From Chthoniobacteraceae bacterium (GTDB lineage Bacteria > Verrucomicrobiota > Verrucomicrobiia > Chthoniobacterales > Chthoniobacteraceae), in contig JAQTMF010000006.1 of assembly GCA_028714515.1 (NCBI GenBank), positions 1-38,125 of the forward strand: 38,125 nt of DNA, in the 5' to 3' direction. This document shows, piece after piece, positions 37,643-38,125 of the stretch. A program made the position numbers and the translations under genes. Every line of letters begins with the position of its first letter. The stretch's first letter is position 1. Under the pieces are notes generated by a model, which saw only the letters and a program-made list of their open reading frames with translations, made no database searches and was not told the DNA's origin.

Positions 37643-38125
37643 CTAGTAGGTGTAGGTCGCGCCCAGGTAGTAGATGTTCTTGGTGTATTCCAGGGTATCC
37701 GCGGACGACAACTCTCTGATTTGGTTGTAGGTGGCGAAGACGCTCAGATACTTGGAAACATCATACTGCAACCCCGCGGATGCGCTGATGGTATCCTCCC
37801 GGGGAGTAAAGACGCCGCTTTCGACGAAGTTGCCGTTGAGGCTGAGGGTGCCCCGGAGGTGGGGTGTCAGAGACTGGGAGTAGGCGACCCCGGCGCGGGT
37901 GCTCTTGGTGGATTCCTGACCCGTGCTGCCGTTGTCGTTGTAACCGTAACGGACGTTGGCGCTGACCTGGGACGTTTTGGTAAGGGCGTAGTTCAGGGAA
38001 CCTTCCGCGTAAGGGATGGCGCTGGTGCCGGTGCTATCATCCTGGTCGCGGAAGGTGGCGCCAAAGCGGGTCGATGCGGTCAACCGCCGGCTCAAGGTGA
38101 AGTCGGCGCCGGTCAGCGCATAGTA
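37643..38125 (-). CDS. Outer-membrane beta-barrel protein, C-terminal part (5' end beyond window)
   Basis: Alternating amphipathic strands (LTASTRFGATFRDQ, EGSLNYALTKTSQVSANVRYGYNDN, GVAYSQSLTPHLRGTLSLNGNF) and terminal YYLGATYTY with C-terminal aromatic. The frame stays open to the window end. Confidence 0.75.
   Translation of the reverse strand, partial: YYALTGADFTLSRRLTASTRFGATFRDQDDSTGTSAIPYAEGSLNYALTKTSQVSANVRYGYNDNGSTGQESTKSTRAGVAYSQSLTPHLRGTLSLNGNFVESGVFTPREDTISASAGLQYDVSKYLSVFATYNQIRELSSADTLEYTKNIYYLGATYTY

Overview
This is a GC-rich bacterial chromosomal window. Gene content and dispersed repeats suggest Verrucomicrobia/PVC-like, but that is inference only. Left part (+ strand): a Gld-type ABC exporter module (ATPase, permease, GldG-like protein, DUF4340 protein) and a glycosyltransferase-like gene. 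Middle: a secreted C39-like cysteine peptidase, an agmatine deiminase / N-carbamoylputrescine amidase pair divergent from an alpha-glucan phosphorylase, a polytopic membrane protein, a U32 peptidase/RlhA-like protein, a small zinc-ribbon protein, a secretin-domain-only protein and a DEDD-type nuclease. Right part (- strand): a surface-glycan cluster (three glycosyltransferases, GDP-mannose 4,6-dehydratase, UDP-galactopyranose mutase, coiled-coil methyltransferase, GT-C-like membrane protein), a PQQ-type beta-propeller, a VTT-domain protein, a DHOD-like protein next to pyruvate:ferredoxin oxidoreductase, and a barrel / Wzc / short Wza export module closed by a strong terminator. The most notable points are: (1) a 163-bp palindromic MITE-like element with a CTAA target duplication that supplies a neighbour's stop codon; (2) the export module, whose Wza is very short and sits beside an outer-membrane barrel and a BY-kinase; (3) a DHOD-like protein beside PFOR that lacks the canonical NxSCPN catalytic motif; (4) a methyltransferase with a coiled-coil N-terminus; (5) an orphan secretin domain; (6) several families of dispersed inverted repeats. 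I found no CRISPR array, tRNA, rRNA, prophage or complete transposase. Nothing here clearly shows a wholly new defence-type system.
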